Source of the DNA: Hyphomicrobiales bacterium
Lineage (GTDB): Bacteria > Pseudomonadota > Alphaproteobacteria > Rhizobiales > Xanthobacteraceae
Length of the DNA stretch: 59,704 nucleotides
Direction of reading: 5' to 3'
Assembly (NCBI GenBank): GCA_017305555.1
Contig: JAFKKM010000034.1
Location: 1 to 59,704, forward strand
Within the stretch, counting starts at the first letter, position 1, and every line of letters starts with the position of its first letter. Positions 19,460 to 29,582 of this stretch are shown here, piece after piece. The position numbers and the translations under genes were made by a program. The notes under the pieces are model-generated. The model was not told the DNA's origin, made no database searches, and saw only the letters and a list, made by a program, of their open reading frames with translations.

Positions 19460-21399
19460 GCAGGCAGCCGGCCTTCGATTATCACGCCCGCACCGCGCAG
19501 GCGCCGACCTTCCCGAAAATGCTCCGGCTCAATGCCCGCGAGCACGGCGGCGAAGTGGCCTTGCGCGAGAAGGATTTCGGGCTGTGGAAACTGGTCACCT
19601 GGGAGCAGTACCACGCCCGCACCCGCGATTTCGCGCTTGGGCTGATCGAACTAGGCCTCGGCAACGGCGACGTCGTCGGCATCATCGGCGACAATAGGCC
19701 GGACTGGGTCGCCGCCGAAATCGCCGCCCACGCGATCGGCGGCTTCAGCCTCGGGCTTTACCGCGACGTCTTGGAAGACGAAGCGGCCTACCTGATCAGC
19801 TATGGCGAAGCCAAGGTGGTGTTCGCCGAGGACGAGGAGCAGATCGACAAGCTGCTGAGCCTCGGCGACCGCGTACCCAGCATCCGCCACATCGTCTATT
19901 CCGACCCGCGCGGGATGCGGAAATACGACGATCCCCGGCTCATGACCGCCGACAAGCTGGCCGAGATGGGGCGTGCCCGCGCCGCGCGCGAGCCGGACCT
20001 TTACGACCGGCTGGTCGATGCCACCGACGCCGACACCACCGCGATCCTCTGCACCACCTCCGGCACCACCGCCAATCCAAAGCTGGCGATGCTGTCGGGT
20101 GGCTCGGTGCTGCGCCACTGCGCCACCTATCTCACCTTCGATCCCAAGGGCCCCGACGACGAATACGTCTCGGTGCTGCCGCTGCCGTGGATCATGGAAC
20201 AGATCTACGCACTCGGCATGGGCCTTCTGTCGCGGATGAAGATCAACTTCGTCGAAGAGCCCGAGACGATGATGAACGACTTCCGCGAGATCGCGCCGAC
20301 CTTCGTGCTGTTCGCGCCGCGCGTCTGGGAATCGCTCGCCGCCGAGGTGCGTGCGCGGGTGATGGACGCCTCGCCCTTGAAGCAGAAACTCTACGACATC
20401 GGCATGAAGACGGGACTTGCCGCGCTGGAGCAAGGTAAACACTCGGCCGTCGCCGATGGGCTGTTGTTTCGTGCACTGCGCGACCGGCTCGGCTTTTCGC
20501 GATTGACGTCCGCCGCCACCGGCGGTGCGGCACTCGGTCCCGACACCTTCAAATTCTTCCGCGCCATGGGCGTGCCGCTCCGCACGCTTTACGGCCAGAC
20601 CGAAACGCTGGGCGCCTACACCCTGCACCGCGAGGACAGCGTCGATCCCGACACCACCGGCGTCGCGATGGCGGACGACATCGAATTGCAGATCGAGAAC
20701 GCGGACGCCAACGGGGTCGGCGAAATCCTGGTGCGCCATCCCAATATGTTCCTGGGCTACTACAAGAACCCGGAAGCCTCGGTCGCCGATATGGATAACG
20801 GCTGGATGCGCTCCGGCGATGCCGGCTATTTCAATGCGAGCAGCGAACTCGTCGTCATCGACCGCATCAAGGACATGGCGCAGACGCTCGCGGGCGACCG
20901 TTTCTCGCCGCAATACATCGAGAACAAGCTGAAATTCTCGCCCTATGTTGCCGAAGCGGTCGTGCTCGGCGACGGCCGCAACAGCCTCGCAGCGATCATC
21001 TGCATCCGCTATTCCATCGTGTCGAAATGGGCGGAAAAGAACCGCATCGCCTTCACCACCTACACCGACCTGTCGTCACGGCCCGAGGTCTACAAGCTGC
21101 TGTACAAGGAAGTCGAGGCGGTGAACGCCACGCTGCCGCCGGCGCAGCGCATCTCGAAATTCCTGCTGCTTTACAAGGAGCTCGATGCCGACGACGGCGA
21201 ACTGACCCGTACCCGCAAAGTGCGCCGCAGCGTCATCAACGAGAAGTATGCCGACATCATCAATGGCGTCTATGGCGGCCAGAGCGAGATCAAGGTCGAC
21301 ACCGTGATCCGCTTCCAGGACGGCACCACGCAACGTATCCGCACGACGCTGAAGGTGATCGACCTGATGGGCGGCGCGATCAAGGAGGCGGCGGAGTGA
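19456..21399 (+). CDS. AMP-forming acyl-CoA synthetase (long-chain fatty acid-CoA ligase type)
   Basis: A 647-aa adenylate-forming enzyme that activates a carboxylic acid through an acyl-AMP to its CoA thioester. The P-loop TSGTTANPK is at residues 201-209, the motif YGQTET at 379-384, and the hinge region GDAGYFN..ELVVIDRIKDM follows. The length and insert match bacterial FadD15/long-chain types. It lies inside the transporter operon and overlaps livG by 4 bases, which suggests coupled uptake and activation of the same acid. Whether the acid is fatty or aromatic cannot be decided from sequence. Confidence 0.92.
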
Positions 21400-21421
21400 C
21401 TTACCGGCACCGGTCATACGC

Positions 21422-21512
21422 TGTCATGTCTGCGCTTGTCGCGGGCATCCATACCCCTCTTCCGATCGGCCTCATTGAAGCGTGGATGGCCGGGACAAGC
21501 CCAGCTGTGACG
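21422..21512. repeat. Long palindromic intergenic repeat, copy 4 (diverged)
   Basis: About 90-bp element with arms TGTCATGTCTGCGCTTGTC...GGGCATCCAT and CGTGGATGGCCGGGACAAGC...TGTGACG. More substitutions than the other copies, so older. It lies inside Liv operon 2 between the acyl-CoA synthetase and livH, ending 24 bases before the livH start. Confidence 0.8.
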
Positions 21513-21535
21513 AAATCCGCGGCGAGATACGCATC

Positions 21536-22429
21536 ATGAATACGCAACTCCTCATCCAGCTTCTGGTCAACGGTCTGGTGGTCGGCACGCTGTATGGCGT
21601 GGTCGCGATGTCGTTCGTGCTGATCTACAAGGCGACGCAGGTGGTGAACTTCGCACAGGGCGAACTGCTGCTGGTCGGCGCCTGGGTGTGCTGGGCCCTG
21701 ATGGTAAAGTACCAGGTGCCGTTCTACGCTGCGATGCCGATCACCATGGTCTTCATGTTCGTGTTCGGCATCCTGATCCAGATGGTATTCCTGCGGCCGA
21801 TGATCGGCGAGCCGATCATCTCGGTGATCATGGTGACGATCGCGCTCTCAACCGTGCTGCAAGCGGCGATGAAATGGATATTCGGCGTCAATCCGCAGCC
21901 GTTCCCGCCGATCTTCACCAGCCAGTCGGTCGATTTCCTCGGCCTGTCGATCCAGACCGTTTACGTCATGAGCCTGATCGTCTCGCTGGCGATGATGGCG
22001 GCGATGGCCTGGTTCTTCCAGGCCTCCAAACACGGCCTCGCCATGCGCGCCACCGCCTTCGATCAACAGGTCGCGCAGTCGCTCGGCATCTCGGTGAAAA
22101 ACGTGTTCGCGATGTCGTGGGCGATCTCGGCCACGGTGTCGGCGGTCGCCGGCGTCGTGGTCGCGGTGGTCAACGGCGTGTCGTCGGGCCTGTCGATCTA
22201 CGGCATCAAGGTGTTCCCCGCCGTCATCCTCGGCGGCCTCGATTCCATCGCCGGAGCGGTGCTCGGCGGCGTCATCATCGGGCTTCTTGAGAATTTTGCG
22301 CAGTTTATCGACGGCCAGTACCTGCACTGGGGCAATCTTTACGAAGTCGCGCCGTTCTACGTGCTGATCATTATCCTGATGATCAAGCCCTACGGACTGT
22401 TCGGCACCAAGGACATCGAGCGGGTCTGA
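21536..22429 (+). CDS. livH: Liv-type ABC transporter permease LivH (operon 2)
   Basis: A 297-aa membrane permease with the family motif NFAQGELLLVGAWV near residue 40 and the C-terminal KPYGLFGTKD. Start MNTQLLIQLLVNG at 21536 is chosen because the upstream frame is the palindromic repeat. The stop is 6 bp before livM. It forms the transport channel with LivM. Confidence 0.94.
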   Translation: MNTQLLIQLLVNGLVVGTLYGVVAMSFVLIYKATQVVNFAQGELLLVGAWVCWALMVKYQVPFYAAMPITMVFMFVFGILIQMVFLRPMIGEPIISVIMVTIALSTVLQAAMKWIFGVNPQPFPPIFTSQSVDFLGLSIQTVYVMSLIVSLAMMAAMAWFFQASKHGLAMRATAFDQQVAQSLGISVKNVFAMSWAISATVSAVAGVVVAVVNGVSSGLSIYGIKVFPAVILGGLDSIAGAVLGGVIIGLLENFAQFIDGQYLHWGNLYEVAPFYVLIIILMIKPYGLFGTKDIERV

Positions 22430-22435
22430 CGCATT

Positions 22436-23506
22436 ATGGCAAATTCAATGATCCCCGCCGGGGACTTCCGCACCTCCTACGCCGCGGACACCACTATCTT
22501 CCCCACGGTGACGAGCCGGAACTTCGCCATCGCCGGCGTCTTGCTGACCTGCGCCGCGCCATTTCTCTTCAATGAATACTGGTTGAGCCTGCTGATCCAG
22601 ATCGGCATCTATGGCATCGCCGCGCTCGGGCTCAACGTGCTGGTGGGCTTCACCGGGCAGATTTCGATTGGTCACGCCGCATTCTTCCTGTTCGGCGCGT
22701 TCTCGTCGGCGTATCTGTCGACTAAAATAGGCATCCCGGCTTTCTTCGCGATCCCGCTTGCGGGTCTGGTAACAGCCGTCGTCGGTCTGGTGTTCGGCTT
22801 GCCGGCCGCACGTCTGAAAGGACTTTATCTCGCCATCGCCACACTGGCCGCGCAATATATCCTGCTCGACTTCTTCGCGCGCGCCGAGTGGTTTTCCGGT
22901 GGCTCCGTGCCGGCGATGGCGGAGCCGTTCTCGATCTTCGGCTACGCGTTGCAGGGCGACCGACAATTTTTCTACGTCGTGCTCGCCTATGTGGTCGTCT
23001 GCTTCCTGCTGGTGACCAATATGATGCGGTCGCGCGATGGCCGCGCGTTGATCGCGGTGCGCGATCATTATCTCTCCGCCGAGATCATGGGCATCAACCT
23101 GACCAAATACCGCACACTCTCATTCGGTATCGCGGCTTTCTTCGCCGGCATCGGCGGCGCACTCTATGCGCATTATCAACTCGTGGTGTCTTACGAAGGG
23201 TTCGGCATCGAACGCTCGATCCTGTTCCTGGCCATGGTCATCATCGGCGGACTCGGCTCCATCATGGGCACCCTGATGGGCACCGCCTTTGTCATCCTGC
23301 TGCCGGAAGCGATGGAATGGATCACGGCAATGCTCGCCGGCGGCCCGATCGATCACGCACTGGGTCTGAAGACCAACATCACCTTCCTGCGCGAGATCGC
23401 GATCGGAACCATCATCATCGTATTTCTGGTGTTCGAGCCGGACGGCCTCGCGCATCGCTGGCACCAGATTAAAACCTACTGGAAGTTCTACCCGTTCTCG
23501 CACTGA
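22436..23506 (+). CDS. livM: Liv-type ABC transporter permease LivM (operon 2)
   Basis: A 356-aa permease with the LivM motif GFTGQISIGHAAFFLFGAF near residues 70-88 and a hydrophilic N-terminal extension of about 25 residues before the first helix. The closing segment FLVFEPDGLAHRW is typical. An internal ATG at residue 5 is a possible alternative start. It lies between livH and the binding-protein gene. Confidence 0.94.
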   Translation: MANSMIPAGDFRTSYAADTTIFPTVTSRNFAIAGVLLTCAAPFLFNEYWLSLLIQIGIYGIAALGLNVLVGFTGQISIGHAAFFLFGAFSSAYLSTKIGIPAFFAIPLAGLVTAVVGLVFGLPAARLKGLYLAIATLAAQYILLDFFARAEWFSGGSVPAMAEPFSIFGYALQGDRQFFYVVLAYVVVCFLLVTNMMRSRDGRALIAVRDHYLSAEIMGINLTKYRTLSFGIAAFFAGIGGALYAHYQLVVSYEGFGIERSILFLAMVIIGGLGSIMGTLMGTAFVILLPEAMEWITAMLAGGPIDHALGLKTNITFLREIAIGTIIIVFLVFEPDGLAHRWHQIKTYWKFYPFSH

Positions 23507-23559
23507 CGCCTGAACGGGTACTCGTCGAACCACCGCAAAAATCAACAGGAGGAAGACCC

Positions 23560-24840
23560 ATGAAAATCACCACTCTGCTCGGCAGCGCCGCGCTCGCGGT
23601 CCTGCTTGGCGCCAGCGGCGCATCGGCGCAATCGTCGATCAAGATCGGCCACCTCGCTGATTATTCGGGCGGCACATCGGACGTCGGCACGCCTTACGGC
23701 CATGCGATCGTCGATACCTTTGCCTGGATCAACAAGAACGGCGGCATCAACGGCGTGAAGGTCGATCTCGATAGCGTCGACTACGGGTATCAGGTGCCGC
23801 GCGCTATCGCGCAGTACAAGAAGTGGTCGGGCGCCGACAAGGTCTCCGCCATCATGGGCTGGGGCACCGCCGATACCGAAGCCCTGACCGGCTTCATCGC
23901 ACAGGACCAGATCCCGGATATTTCCGGCTCGTATGCGGCAGCGCTCGCCGATCCGACCGGCGCTGGCGGCAAGGCCAAGGCTGCGCCATACAACTTCTTC
24001 TACGGCCCAACCTACTCCGATGCGCTGCGTGCCGAGTTGACCTGGGCAGCGGAGGACTGGAAGGCCAAGGGCAAGACCGGCAAGCCGAAGTTCGTCCACA
24101 TGGGCGCCAACCACCCCTATCCGAACGCACCGAAGGCCGCTGGCGAAGCCATCGCCAAGGAACTTGGGTTTGACGTGCTGCCGCCGCTGGTGTTCGCTTT
24201 GACGCCCGGCGACTACAGCGCGCAGTGCCTGAGCCTGAAGAGCTCCGGCGCCAACTACGCCTATCTCGGCAACACCGCGGCCTCGAACATCTCGGTGATG
24301 AAGGCTTGCAAGACCGCGGGTGTCGATGTCCAGTTCCTCAGCAACGTCTGGGGCATGGACGAGAACGCGGCCAAGGCCGCGGGTGACGCGGCCGACGGCG
24401 TCGTCTTCCCGCTGCGCACCGCGGTCGGTTGGGGCGGCAACGCGCCCGGCATGAAGACAGTCGTGGAAATCTCCAAGATGTCCGACCCGACCGGCAAGGT
24501 CTATCGCCCGGTGCATTACGTGGCCGCGGTCTGCACCGCGCTGTACATGAAGGAAGCCATCGAATGGGCTTCCAAGAATGGCGGCGTCAATGGACCGAAT
24601 GTTCAGAAGGGCTTTTATCAGAAGAAAAACTGGGTGCCTGCCGGCATGGAAGGCGTCTGCGTTCCGTCGACCTGGACCGACAAGGATCACCGGCCGACCA
24701 TGACCGTCGATCTCTATCGCGCCAAAGTCTCCGGTTCGACCGAAGGCGACCTCAACGACCTGATGGCCAAGGGCACCATCAAGCTCGAGAAGGTCAAGAC
24801 CATCGAACTGCCGCGTAAGGCGGAATGGCTCGGCTGGTAA
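23560..24840 (+). CDS. Liv-type ABC transporter periplasmic substrate-binding protein (operon 2)
   Basis: A 426-aa periplasmic binding protein of the type 1 family. Signal peptide MKITTLLGSAALAVLLGAS... has probable cleavage after ASA at residue 24, followed by SIKIGHLADYSGGTSDVG. AGGAGGAAG is 8 bases before the ATG, a strong site suiting a highly made binding protein. Residues C226 and neighbours in TPGDYSAQCLSLKSSG resemble those of aromatic or organic-acid binding members rather than the amino-acid-specific LivJ; this is an impression only. A palindromic repeat follows directly after the stop. Confidence 0.93.
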   Translation: MKITTLLGSAALAVLLGASGASAQSSIKIGHLADYSGGTSDVGTPYGHAIVDTFAWINKNGGINGVKVDLDSVDYGYQVPRAIAQYKKWSGADKVSAIMGWGTADTEALTGFIAQDQIPDISGSYAAALADPTGAGGKAKAAPYNFFYGPTYSDALRAELTWAAEDWKAKGKTGKPKFVHMGANHPYPNAPKAAGEAIAKELGFDVLPPLVFALTPGDYSAQCLSLKSSGANYAYLGNTAASNISVMKACKTAGVDVQFLSNVWGMDENAAKAAGDAADGVVFPLRTAVGWGGNAPGMKTVVEISKMSDPTGKVYRPVHYVAAVCTALYMKEAIEWASKNGGVNGPNVQKGFYQKKNWVPAGMEGVCVPSTWTDKDHRPTMTVDLYRAKVSGSTEGDLNDLMAKGTIKLEKVKTIELPRKAEWLGW

Positions 24841-24851
24841 GCGAACTAAGG

Positions 24852-24940
24852 CGTCATGGCCGGGCTTGTCCCGGCCATCCACGTCTTGGCCGCCACAACA
24901 AAGAATACGTGGATGCCCGCGACAAGCGCGAGCATAACGA
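24852..24940. repeat. Long palindromic intergenic repeat, copy 5
   Basis: About 89-bp inverted repeat with arms GTCATGGCCGGGCTTGTCC and GACAAGCGCGAGCATAACGA and inner CACGT/ACGTG arms. It starts 11 bases after the binding-protein stop and ends 22 bases before livF. An mRNA hairpin here could protect the upstream binding-protein message. No further copy was found to the right of this point. Confidence 0.88.
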
Positions 24941-24961
24941 CTCGATCAAGCGGACAACGAC

Positions 24962-25798
24962 ATGACCGACACTGCCGAATTGACCTGCAAGGAACCGACG
25001 ACCGCTGCCGCTCCCCTGCTCTCGGTGCGCAACATCGAGGTGGTCTACGACAAGGTCATCCTGGTGCTGCGCGGCCTGTCGCTCGATGTGCCGAAGGGCG
25101 CGATCGTGGCGCTGCTCGGCGCCAACGGCGCCGGCAAGTCGACGACGCTGAAGGCAATCTCCGGTTTGCTGAAAACCGAGGAAGGCGAAATCACCCGCGG
25201 CGACATCATGTTCAATGGCGAGCGCATCAACGGCATCGATCCCGATCACATCGTCCGTCGCGGCATTTTTCAGGTGATGGAAGGCCGCCGCATCATCGCC
25301 GACATGACCACGCTGGAGAACCTGCGGCTCGGCGCGTTCACCCGCAGCGACGGCGAAGTGAATGCCGACATCGACATGGTGTTCAAGTATTTCCCGCGCC
25401 TCAAGGAGCGCACCGGCCTTGCCGGCTATCTCTCCGGCGGCGAACAGCAGATGCTGGCCATCGGCCGTGCGATGATGGCACGCCCGAAAATGATCTTGAT
25501 GGATGAGCCGTCGATGGGTCTGTCGCCGCTGCTGGTAAAGGAGGTGTTCGCCATCATCCGCCAGATCAACCGCGATCTCGGCGTCACCATCCTGCTGGTC
25601 GAACAGAACGCCCGCGCAGCGCTGTCGGTGGCGAGCCACGGCTACATCATGGAGCAGGGCAAGGTGGTGCTGGACGGCAGCGCCGACGAATTACGCGATA
25701 ACGAGGACGTCAAGGAATTCTACCTCGGCGGCGGCGACCATCAGCGCAAGAGCTTCAAGAACCTCAAGAGCTTCAAGCGCCGCAAGCGCTGGCTCTAA
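24962..25798 (+). CDS. livF: Liv-type ABC transporter ATP-binding protein LivF (operon 2)
   Basis: A 278-aa ATPase, longer than most LivF because of a 22-residue N-terminal extension and a basic tail (KNLKSFKRRKRWL). Walker A is LLGANGAGKSTT, the signature LSGGEQQMLAIGRAM and Walker B MILMDEPSMGLSP are intact, and the switch is VEQNAR. It follows the palindromic repeat in the same transcriptional direction as the rest of operon 2. Confidence 0.94.
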   Translation: MTDTAELTCKEPTTAAAPLLSVRNIEVVYDKVILVLRGLSLDVPKGAIVALLGANGAGKSTTLKAISGLLKTEEGEITRGDIMFNGERINGIDPDHIVRRGIFQVMEGRRIIADMTTLENLRLGAFTRSDGEVNADIDMVFKYFPRLKERTGLAGYLSGGEQQMLAIGRAMMARPKMILMDEPSMGLSPLLVKEVFAIIRQINRDLGVTILLVEQNARAALSVASHGYIMEQGKVVLDGSADELRDNEDVKEFYLGGGDHQRKSFKNLKSFKRRKRWL

Positions 25799-25820
25799 AT
25801 TCTTCATGCGGACATCATTC

Positions 25821-25838
25821 TTTCTCCTTACGGAGAAA
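25821..25838 (+). other. Small hairpin between livF and the CoA ligase
   Basis: Seven-bp inverted repeat TTTCTCC/GGAGAAA with a four-base loop, followed by AA and no T run. It lies in the 78-bp gap before the ligase gene. It may act in mRNA processing or attenuation; it is not a standard terminator. Confidence 0.35.
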
Positions 25839-25876
25839 AACTTCGGAACGCGTTGCGACAAAGACAGGATCCCACC

Positions 25877-27103
25877 ATGGCCGACCACTATGATGCTCTC
25901 GAAATCCGAAAGTCTCAGGATCGCGAGGCCGACCTGTTCGCACGGCTTCCAGACGTGCTGCGCGCGGCGCTGAAGGCCCCCGCCTATGCCGAGCGCCTCG
26001 CGGGCATCGATCCCGCCAAGGTCACCAGCCGCGCCGCGCTGGCCGCGCTGCCGGTGCTACGGAAATCCGACCTGCCGGCTTTACATAAAGCCGCGCCGCC
26101 CTTCGGCGGATTTGTCAGCGCGCCGCTCGGCTCCTTCGGACGGTTGTTCACCTCACCCGGACCGATTTTCGAACCGCAGGCGGCCGAGACCGATTCCTGG
26201 GGCAGCGCCCGCGCGATCTTTGCGGCCGGCCTCCGGCCGGGCGACGTCGTGCTGAACACCTTCAGCTACCATCTGACGCCCGGCGGATTCATTTTCGATT
26301 CCGCGGCGCGTGCCCTCGGTTGCGCCGTTATCCCCGCCGGTCCCGGCAACACCGAACAGCAGTTCGAACTGATCGAGGCCTATCGGCCGGTCGCCTATGC
26401 CGGCACGCCCGATTTCCTGAAGATCCTGCTCGACAATGCTGAAAAGACCGGTCGCGATGTCTCCTCGATCAAACGCGCGATGGTTTCCGCCGCCGCCTTT
26501 CCGCCCTCGCTGCGTACGGAGATCAAGTCGCGTGGCATCGATGCTTACGAATCGTTCGGTACCGCCGACCTCGGCATTGTCGCCTTCGAGACGTCGGCGC
26601 GCGATGGCATGGTGGTGAACGAGAACCTGATCCTGGAAATCGTGAAGCCCGGCACCGGCGAGCAGGTCACGGAGGGCGACGTCGGCGAAATCGTCGTCAC
26701 CTCGCTCAATCCGCACCACCCGTGGATCAGGCTCGCGCTCGGCGATCTCACCGCCGCCCTGCCCGGCGTTAGTGCCAGCGGCCGCACCAACACCCGGATC
26801 AAAGGCTGGATGGGCCGCGCCGACCAGACCACCAAGGTGAAGGGCATGTTCGTGCGCCCCGAGCAGGTCGCAGAAATCGGCAAGCGCCATCCCGAATTGG
26901 GGCGGCTGCGGCTGGTGGTCAGCCGCGAGGGCGAGGCCGACGTGATGACGCTGAAAGCCGAAACATCGGCAGCATCGCCTGCCTTGGCCGAAGCCGTGGG
27001 TGCCACGCTGCGCGCAGTCACCAAACTCGGCGGCAAGGTCGAACTGGTCGCCAGCGGATCGCTACCCAACGACGGCAAGGCGATCGCTGACGAGCGCGGG
27101 TAG
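25877..27103 (+). CDS. Phenylacetate-CoA ligase-like adenylate-forming protein
   Basis: A 408-aa protein of the PaaK/AMP-ligase type. The N-terminal LPVLRKSDLPALH motif and the central YESFGTADLGIVAFE (A8-like aromatic ligase motif) are typical, and the C-terminal mini-domain is present (VGATLRAVTKLGGKVELV). The region that should be the glycine-rich P-loop reads RLFTSPGPIFEP (residues 89-100) instead of a SSGTTGxP form, so either this branch has a remodelled loop or ATP binding is altered. Start ATG at 25877 follows AGGAT; a TTG eight codons earlier is weaker. Last gene of operon 2 and the last gene before the island. Confidence 0.87.
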   Translation: MADHYDALEIRKSQDREADLFARLPDVLRAALKAPAYAERLAGIDPAKVTSRAALAALPVLRKSDLPALHKAAPPFGGFVSAPLGSFGRLFTSPGPIFEPQAAETDSWGSARAIFAAGLRPGDVVLNTFSYHLTPGGFIFDSAARALGCAVIPAGPGNTEQQFELIEAYRPVAYAGTPDFLKILLDNAEKTGRDVSSIKRAMVSAAAFPPSLRTEIKSRGIDAYESFGTADLGIVAFETSARDGMVVNENLILEIVKPGTGEQVTEGDVGEIVVTSLNPHHPWIRLALGDLTAALPGVSASGRTNTRIKGWMGRADQTTKVKGMFVRPEQVAEIGKRHPELGRLRLVVSREGEADVMTLKAETSAASPALAEAVGATLRAVTKLGGKVELVASGSLPNDGKAIADERG

Positions 27104-27360
27104 CGACAACTTTTGCGTCGACAAAATAGAGGACCTAACGCAACACGCGCTTGCGTGCGCCCATTCCCTGCTAACAGCGATATAAACAGAGAATTTTGCG
27201 ATTTTGGCGTAACCGATTCGGATCAATATGCCGAAAACCGCTGCGGCACAGGCATTTCTGTGAAAATTCCCTAAACATCTGAACAGTGAAGTTGTACGGC
27301 GGTATCAGGGAATAGTTGGGACAGGTGTAGGGATCGAGGTACGCGTTGGGTAAACGTCCG

Positions 27361-27660
27361 GTAAGCGTCGATTTCTCACACACCTTTCCTGCAGTTTGTA
27401 AACACGATCTGTTCTCGCTCCCGATTTGCAAATGAGGAAAGCGAGATGGCGACAGAGAGCGGAGCGTGGCGATGTCACAACGAATCATTTTGGCGCGCAC
27501 ACCACGAAGCGTGGAAGCGTAGTGACCTGAACCAACGGCAATATTGCGAGGCGGAGGGCATCCCGCTCAAGGCGTTTGGTAATTGGCGGGCGGTGTTCAA
27601 AGACAGAGCCGCAATCGCCGGAACGTAAGCGCCTCAACCGCTCTGGGAAATTCAGCACTG
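27361..27660 (+). pseudogene. IS66-family remnant: inverted repeat and frameshifted tnpA
   Basis: GTAAGCGTCG at 27361 matches the conserved IS66 terminus, and a tnpA-like frame starts 85 bases later at 27446. The 60-aa product (FWRAHHEAWKRSDLNQRQYCE...) matches IS66 TnpA of the longer group but stops at 27628. The expected continuation (KTEPQSPERKRLNRSG) is found in another frame from about 27597, so the gene has a frameshift and then loses similarity. No tnpB or tnpC follows. It marks the left edge of the secretion island. The 27104-27360 stretch before it holds no gene that I can see. Confidence 0.7.
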
Positions 27661-27713
27661 GCAACCCGATTTCAGGCGCACTTCGCCGGCTTACGCCTTT
27701 TGAAGACGGTCGT

Positions 27714-29582
27714 TCAGACGAAATGCCACGATCCGGCAAAAAAGCTCGATCGCCCCTCGTAGATGCCACTATTAAGAAAATGGTCGAGCGGGTTGACGTG
27801 CGCGGCCGCCACATCCTGGTTGGCTTGCAGATAGTGCTTCGTATCGAACCATGCGGACGGATTACGACCTTCCTGCCACCCGTACGATTCGTAATGGGCG
27901 AGAGGATTAATGTTGGCGTTTTTCACATCGGGATTATTCGCGAGATAGCCGGCGTCGTCAAAATAGGCGTTCGGATTGCGACCCTCTTGCCATCCAAAGA
28001 TATTGTAATGTTGCAGCGGATCTATCCCAGCCGCCGCAACGTCGGGATTGTGCATCAAATAATATTCGGCATCGAAGCCGTTCACGGCTGTGCCCGTCGC
28101 CACGAAACGCTGCCGGCCTTCTGCCGCTCCGAAATCTAGATAGTGCTGAAGCGGATCAATCCCGGCAGCCTTGACGTCCGGATTATACAACAAGTAGAGC
28201 GTAGTGTCGAAATTCGGGCCGGGGTCGCGCCCCTCCTTCCAGCCGGATTCATGATAGTGATCCAGCGGGTTTACGCTGGCCGCCTTAACGTCCGGATTCG
28301 TCGCTAGGTAGAGATTAGTTGAAAATAGCGAATTCGGGTCGCGTCCCTCGTGCCAGCCATATTGGTTATAGTGAGGAAACGGATCGACGCCGGCCTGCCG
28401 CACATCGGGGTTTTGGCTGAGATAAAATGTCTGGTCGAAGTCTGGATTACCATCGGGGTGCCAGAAATAGACTGAGTCGTTGAAAATCAGTTTTTCGACA
28501 TTCGACAACGTGTCGTTGCCATCGGAACCCACCACTCTCAAGCTGGTACTATTTAGTGGTGTAATGGTATAACTTGACCGAAGCCCCGAGAAAATTGCGG
28601 TGTCGTATCCGCCGCCGCCATCAATCGTATCGTTGCCGCCATATCCACGGAGAACGTTATCAAGCTCATTTCCGACGATGATGTCGGAGTAGTTGCTGCC
28701 CGACGCGTTTTCAATCCAGCAATTGAATGCGATGGCGACATTGTTCACGCCCGTGCCAGGCGCACCCACTGGAATTGAACTGAACGCGCCCGGATTGAGA
28801 TTGATGGTGCAGGCCCCTGATGCCGTGGAGGCCTCGATGGTATCGTTACCGCCGGTGTCCCAGATGGTCATTGGCGCGGACAACGGCGGCGCCAAAACTG
28901 TGCCACTTGTAAACGTGTATACGTCGTCACCAACGTGGCTTTCTCTCGTGCCGTATATCCACTGAATGGCGGCGATATCATACAGCATAGGAGTGGCCGG
29001 ATAGACCAGTCCACCCCAGTAATCGTTGTAGGACATGATAGTGAAGTCTGTGTAGTCCTGACCGGACGGCAGATAAGGGGGTTCTGCGCCGCCGCCCCCC
29101 GCATTGTAGTTGCCGGGGTGCTTCAACCCGAGGGCGTGTCCTAGTTCATGTAAGATAGTCTCGAAGCCATGGGTGCCCGGGCTCAGGGGCGGCAGATTGC
29201 CGTAGGCGTCAACGTCCAGATAAACGCTACCGCCCACGTTAATGCCGTTATTCACAGCATGAGGGAAATATGTTGTGCCGCCGACTCCCGGACCAAGCTC
29301 CGCTTTCCTGATTTCGATGTCCGCGGTCCCCTGATCGCTGGCTTCCGTGAAGGTGATATTCGCGACGTTGCTCCACAGCGTCAGGGCTTGGCGGACGTAT
29401 GCCATTTCCTGTGCGTTGAAAAGATAACTTGGCAGGTCCGATACCGGATTGTACTTGACGGGAAAATTAAAGGTCAGGCTCACGCCGTACCCGTTGCCGT
29501 AATTCCAGAAGCCATTGACGTCCTGATCCAAAAGCGCGTCGATATAGTTCGGGGTGTTGGGGAAGGCTTGTGGATCCGACAT
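27714..29582 (-). CDS. Serralysin-like M10 metalloprotease with C-terminal six-repeat block (T1SS cargo 1)
   Basis: A 622-aa predicted secreted zinc protease. The zinc site HELGHALGLKH is at residues 145-155 and the Met-turn MSYN at 183-186, the full metzincin serralysin signature. RTX-like nonapeptides (GYGGNDTIDGGGGYDTA) lie near 313-329. Residues 382-622 hold six repeats of about 38 aa (YL..NPDV..AG.DPL.HY..FGW.EGR.P). There is no Sec signal, fitting type I secretion by the adjacent exporter, and the last residues are hydrophobic. ATG at 29582 is chosen over an upstream TTG. Lower GC than the core genes. Repeats 2, 3 and 6 align individually with those of the two neighbouring cargo proteins. 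Confidence 0.93.
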   Translation of the reverse strand: MSDPQAFPNTPNYIDALLDQDVNGFWNYGNGYGVSLTFNFPVKYNPVSDLPSYLFNAQEMAYVRQALTLWSNVANITFTEASDQGTADIEIRKAELGPGVGGTTYFPHAVNNGINVGGSVYLDVDAYGNLPPLSPGTHGFETILHELGHALGLKHPGNYNAGGGGAEPPYLPSGQDYTDFTIMSYNDYWGGLVYPATPMLYDIAAIQWIYGTRESHVGDDVYTFTSGTVLAPPLSAPMTIWDTGGNDTIEASTASGACTINLNPGAFSSIPVGAPGTGVNNVAIAFNCWIENASGSNYSDIIVGNELDNVLRGYGGNDTIDGGGGYDTAIFSGLRSSYTITPLNSTSLRVVGSDGNDTLSNVEKLIFNDSVYFWHPDGNPDFDQTFYLSQNPDVRQAGVDPFPHYNQYGWHEGRDPNSLFSTNLYLATNPDVKAASVNPLDHYHESGWKEGRDPGPNFDTTLYLLYNPDVKAAGIDPLQHYLDFGAAEGRQRFVATGTAVNGFDAEYYLMHNPDVAAAGIDPLQHYNIFGWQEGRNPNAYFDDAGYLANNPDVKNANINPLAHYESYGWQEGRNPSAWFDTKHYLQANQDVAAAHVNPLDHFLNSGIYEGRSSFFAGSWHFV

